The position numbers were made by a program, and so were the translations under genes. Below, in pieces: positions 32,846 through 34,463 of a stretch of 34,463 nucleotides of DNA. Positions within the stretch are counted from its first letter, which is position 1. Each line of letters opens with the position of its first letter. The stretch is from Lachnospiraceae bacterium. Lineage in GTDB: Bacteria; Bacillota; Clostridia; Lachnospirales; Lachnospiraceae. The DNA lies in assembly GCA_017620255.1 (NCBI GenBank), contig JAFZQU010000048.1, positions 1 to 34,463 of the forward strand, written 5' to 3'. The notes beneath the pieces were generated by a model. That model made no database searches and was not told the DNA's origin. It saw nothing but the letters and a program-made list of their open reading frames with translations.

Positions 32846-33556
32846 ATGGCTAAGGTTGAATTGAAGAAACCTATCGTGCAGGAGATCGCCGAAAACGTCA
32901 AAGACGCACAGAGCGTTGTGCTGGTTGACTACCGCGGACTGACTGTTGAGCAGGATACACAGCTGCGCAGACAGCTTCGTGAAGCAGGCATCACGTACAA
33001 GGTTTACAAGAACACAATGATGAACTTTGCTTTCAAGGGTACGGATTTCGAGTCTCTCGCTCCGCATCTGGAAGGACCGAGTGCGATCGCCATCTCCAAA
33101 GATGACGCAACGGCACCGGCAAGAGTCCTTGCAAAGTTTGCCAAGACCACACCGGCTCTTGAGTTAAAGGGCGGCGTTGTTGAAGGTGTTTATTACGATG
33201 CCAAAGGTATCGTAGGCATTTCTTCCATTCCGTCAAGAGAGGAACTGCTGTCCAAGCTGCTTGGCAGTATCCAGTCTCCGATCGCGAACTTTGCACGCGT
33301 TATGAACCAGCTTGCTGAAAAAGGCGGCGCCGGCGCATGCGAAGCACCCGAGAAGGAAGAGGCAAAGGCTGAGGAAGCACCTGCAGAAGAAGTAAAGGCT
33401 GAGGAAGCACCTGCAGAGGAAGCAAAGGCTGAAGAGGCTCCCGCAGAGGAAGCAAAGGCCGAAGAAGCTCCCGCAGAGGAAGCAAAGGCTGAAGAAGCTC
33501 CCGCAGAAGAAGCAAAAGAAGAAGCACCTGCCGAAGAAGCAAAGGCAGAAGAGTAA
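32846..33556 (+). CDS. rplJ: 50S ribosomal protein L10 with an acidic repetitive C-terminal extension
   Basis: 236 residues; most L10 proteins are about 165-175. The core (1-165) is typical: MAKVELKKPIVQEIAENVKDAQSVVLVDYRGLTVEQDTQLRRQLREAGI, YKNTMMNFAFKG, HLEGPSAIAISKDDATAPARVLAKFAK, and the C-terminal helix IANFARVMNQLAEK that holds L7/L12 dimers. Residues 166-236 are an added tail of about six copies of a 10-residue unit, AEEAPAEEAK. It would give a long, negatively charged, flexible extension next to the stalk. AGGAGGT precedes the ATG. The gene is regulated by the L10 leader. The tail is discussed under findings. Confidence 0.97.
   Translation: MAKVELKKPIVQEIAENVKDAQSVVLVDYRGLTVEQDTQLRRQLREAGITYKVYKNTMMNFAFKGTDFESLAPHLEGPSAIAISKDDATAPARVLAKFAKTTPALELKGGVVEGVYYDAKGIVGISSIPSREELLSKLLGSIQSPIANFARVMNQLAEKGGAGACEAPEKEEAKAEEAPAEEVKAEEAPAEEAKAEEAPAEEAKAEEAPAEEAKAEEAPAEEAKEEAPAEEAKAEE
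33368..33544 (+). repeat. In-frame 30-bp tandem repeats in rplJ
   Basis: Five consecutive 30-nt units begin at 33368, 33398, 33428, 33458 and 33488, followed by a 27-nt unit from 33518. Each encodes AEEAPAEEAK or a one-residue variant. The units differ at several synonymous sites (GCA/GCT/GCC, GAA/GAG), so the array is not freshly duplicated. Confidence 0.9.
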
Positions 33557-33575
33557 AGTATAGGAGGAAATAATC

Positions 33576-33959
33576 ATGGCAAAATTAACGACAGCAGAGA
33601 TCATCGATGCGATCAAAGAGTTAACCGTATTAGAACTGAATGACTTAGTAAAGGCTTGTGAGGAAGAGTTCGGCGTATCCGCAGCAGCAGGCGTTGTAGT
33701 AGCAGCGGCAGCAGGTGGTGATGCAGGCGCAGCAGGCGGCGAAGAGAAGACCGAGTTCGACGTAGAGCTGACAGAAGTCGGCCCGAACAAGGTTAAGGTC
33801 ATCAAAGTCGTTCGTGAAGCTACAGGCCTTGGCCTGAAGGAAGCTAAGGATCTGGTTGACGCAGCTCCGAAGATGCTCAAAGAGGGCGCTTCCAAGGAAG
33901 AAGCTGAAGACATCAAGACCAAGCTGGAAGCTGAAGGCGCTAAGGTTACCCTGAAGTAA
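33576..33959 (+). CDS. rplL: 50S ribosomal protein L7/L12
   Basis: 127 residues, typical. The N-terminal dimerisation domain ([34 protein letters not shown]) is followed by an Ala/Gly hinge ([21 protein letters not shown]) and the C-terminal factor-binding domain ([43 protein letters not shown]). It forms the flexible stalk that recruits translation factors. It is 19 nt after rplJ with AGGAGG and shares its regulation. Confidence 0.98.
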   Translation: MAKLTTAEIIDAIKELTVLELNDLVKACEEEFGVSAAAGVVVAAAAGGDAGAAGGEEKTEFDVELTEVGPNKVKVIKVVREATGLGLKEAKDLVDAAPKMLKEGASKEEAEDIKTKLEAEGAKVTLK

Positions 33960-33992
33960 TCGGAAAAAATCAGAAAATAAAGAAAATATTTC

Positions 33993-34022
33993 TTGACAAG
34001 CAAAAAGAGTTTGTGTTACCAT
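33993..34022 (+). promoter_or_regulatory. Candidate internal promoter before rpoB
   Basis: A perfect TTGACA (33993-33998), an 18-nt spacer and TACCAT (34017-34022, 4 of 6 positions). It overlaps the 5' arm of the rplL-rpoB terminator hairpin. Confidence 0.5.
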
Positions 34023-34059
34023 GGATAATGCGCTATTGTGGTGACATGGGCTCTTTTTT
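34004..34059 (+). terminator. Terminator/attenuator between rplL and rpoB
   Basis: Positions 34004-34022 can pair with 34038-34056 in a continuous 19-bp stem that includes several G-U pairs: AAAGAG/CTCTTT at the base, GTTACCAT/GTGGTGAC at the top, loop 34023-34037. It ends in T6 (34054-34059). It fits the partial terminator often found between rplL and rpoB. A small GCAC/GTGC hairpin follows. Confidence 0.68.
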
Positions 34060-34107
34060 GCACCCAAAAGTGCGATAATTTAATAGGAAGAACGGGGTGA
34101 AACGTCA

Positions 34108-34463
34108 ATGGAAAAGAACAGGATACGTCCGGTTACAGTTGGCAAGAGTACGCGGATGAGCTATTCGAAGCAAAAAGAAGTTCTTGCAATACCGAATCTC
34201 ATCGAAGTGCAGAAAAACTCTTACCAGTGGTTTCTGGACGAAGGTCTGAAGGAAGTCTTTGCCGACATCTCGCCGATCACGGATTACAGCGATCATCTGA
34301 GCCTGGAATTCGTGGATTTTGTGTTGTGCGAAGACGACGTTAAGTATTCTATTGAGGAATGCAAAGAAAGAGATGCAACATATGCAGCTCCGCTGAAAGT
34401 CAGAGTCAGACTTTACAACAAACAGGACGATAAGATCATCGAGCACGAGATATTCATGGGTGA
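34108..34463 (+). CDS. rpoB: DNA-directed RNA polymerase beta subunit, N-terminal part (3' end outside window)
   Basis: The frame is open from ATG 34108 to the window edge (118 codons plus 2 nt). The translation begins [20 protein letters not shown] and continues [34 protein letters not shown], then [10 protein letters not shown] and [14 protein letters not shown]. This is the typical start of clostridial RpoB (protrusion domain). The weak GGGGTGA site lies 7 nt upstream. Position after rplL is the conserved order. Confidence 0.98.
   Translation, partial: MEKNRIRPVTVGKSTRMSYSKQKEVLAIPNLIEVQKNSYQWFLDEGLKEVFADISPITDYSDHLSLEFVDFVLCEDDVKYSIEECKERDATYAAPLKVRVRLYNKQDDKIIEHEIFMG

Noticed and set aside
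33368-33544. A CRISPR-like or microsatellite element
   Set aside because: The 30-bp units are contiguous with no spacers, in frame, and encode the L10 tail.

Overview
The window is a chromosomal segment of a motile, Gram-positive-type Firmicute. The most likely group is Lachnospiraceae or a close clostridial relative. This rests on flagellin and flagellar-cap genes, consensus SigA-type promoters, strong AGGAGG-type ribosome binding sites, a zinc-ribbon L33, the secE-nusG-rplKA / rplJL-rpoB order, and gut-clostridial-type flagellin glycan genes. The genus cannot be fixed from the sequence alone.

Region 1 (1-21.3 kb) is a flagellin glycosylation island. It opens with the 3' end of a flagellin gene and its terminator. 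Two Maf-type flagellin glycosyltransferases bracket most of the island (486-2315 and 16832-18538). Between and after them lie a GT-B-like glycosyltransferase, a nonulosonic acid synthase fused to a cupin, a CMP-nonulosonate synthetase fused to a HAD phosphatase, and UDP-galactopyranose mutase. There is also a teichoic-acid-like set: two CDP-glycerol-type phosphotransferases (one fused to a glycosyltransferase), two IspD/TarI-like cytidylyltransferases each followed by an extended SDR, and a LicD protein. An FkbM methyltransferase, a pyruvyl-transferase-like protein and an AbiEi-like winged-helix protein complete the island. I infer that it builds a nonulosonate-containing flagellin glycan carrying phosphodiester-linked polyol or sugar phosphates, possibly with methyl and pyruvyl groups. 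The cassette [cytidylyltransferase + SDR] occurs twice, and the second cytidylyltransferase has lost family motifs.

Region 2 (21.3-23.7 kb) is an intergenic repeat array followed by a reverse-strand gene. The array is a near-perfect 179-bp tandem duplication full of CACCCTG/CAGGGTG palindromes, then a run of hairpin terminators. The reverse-strand gene encodes a FliD-like protein with its own promoter.

Region 3 (23.7-25.9 kb) is the housekeeping block rpmG-secE-nusG-rplK-rplA, with a consensus promoter and a terminator after rplA.

Region 4 (25.9-32.6 kb) is an accessory insertion between rplA and rplJ, flanked by terminators. It has its own promoter and encodes a CapA-family lipoprotein and a 1655-residue secreted protein of unknown function.

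Region 5 (32.6-34.5 kb) holds the rplJL promoter, an L10-type autoregulatory leader with attenuator, rplJ with an unusual acidic repeat tail, rplL, a terminator that overlaps a candidate internal promoter, and the 5' end of rpoB. I saw no tRNA, rRNA, CRISPR array, transposase or integrase.
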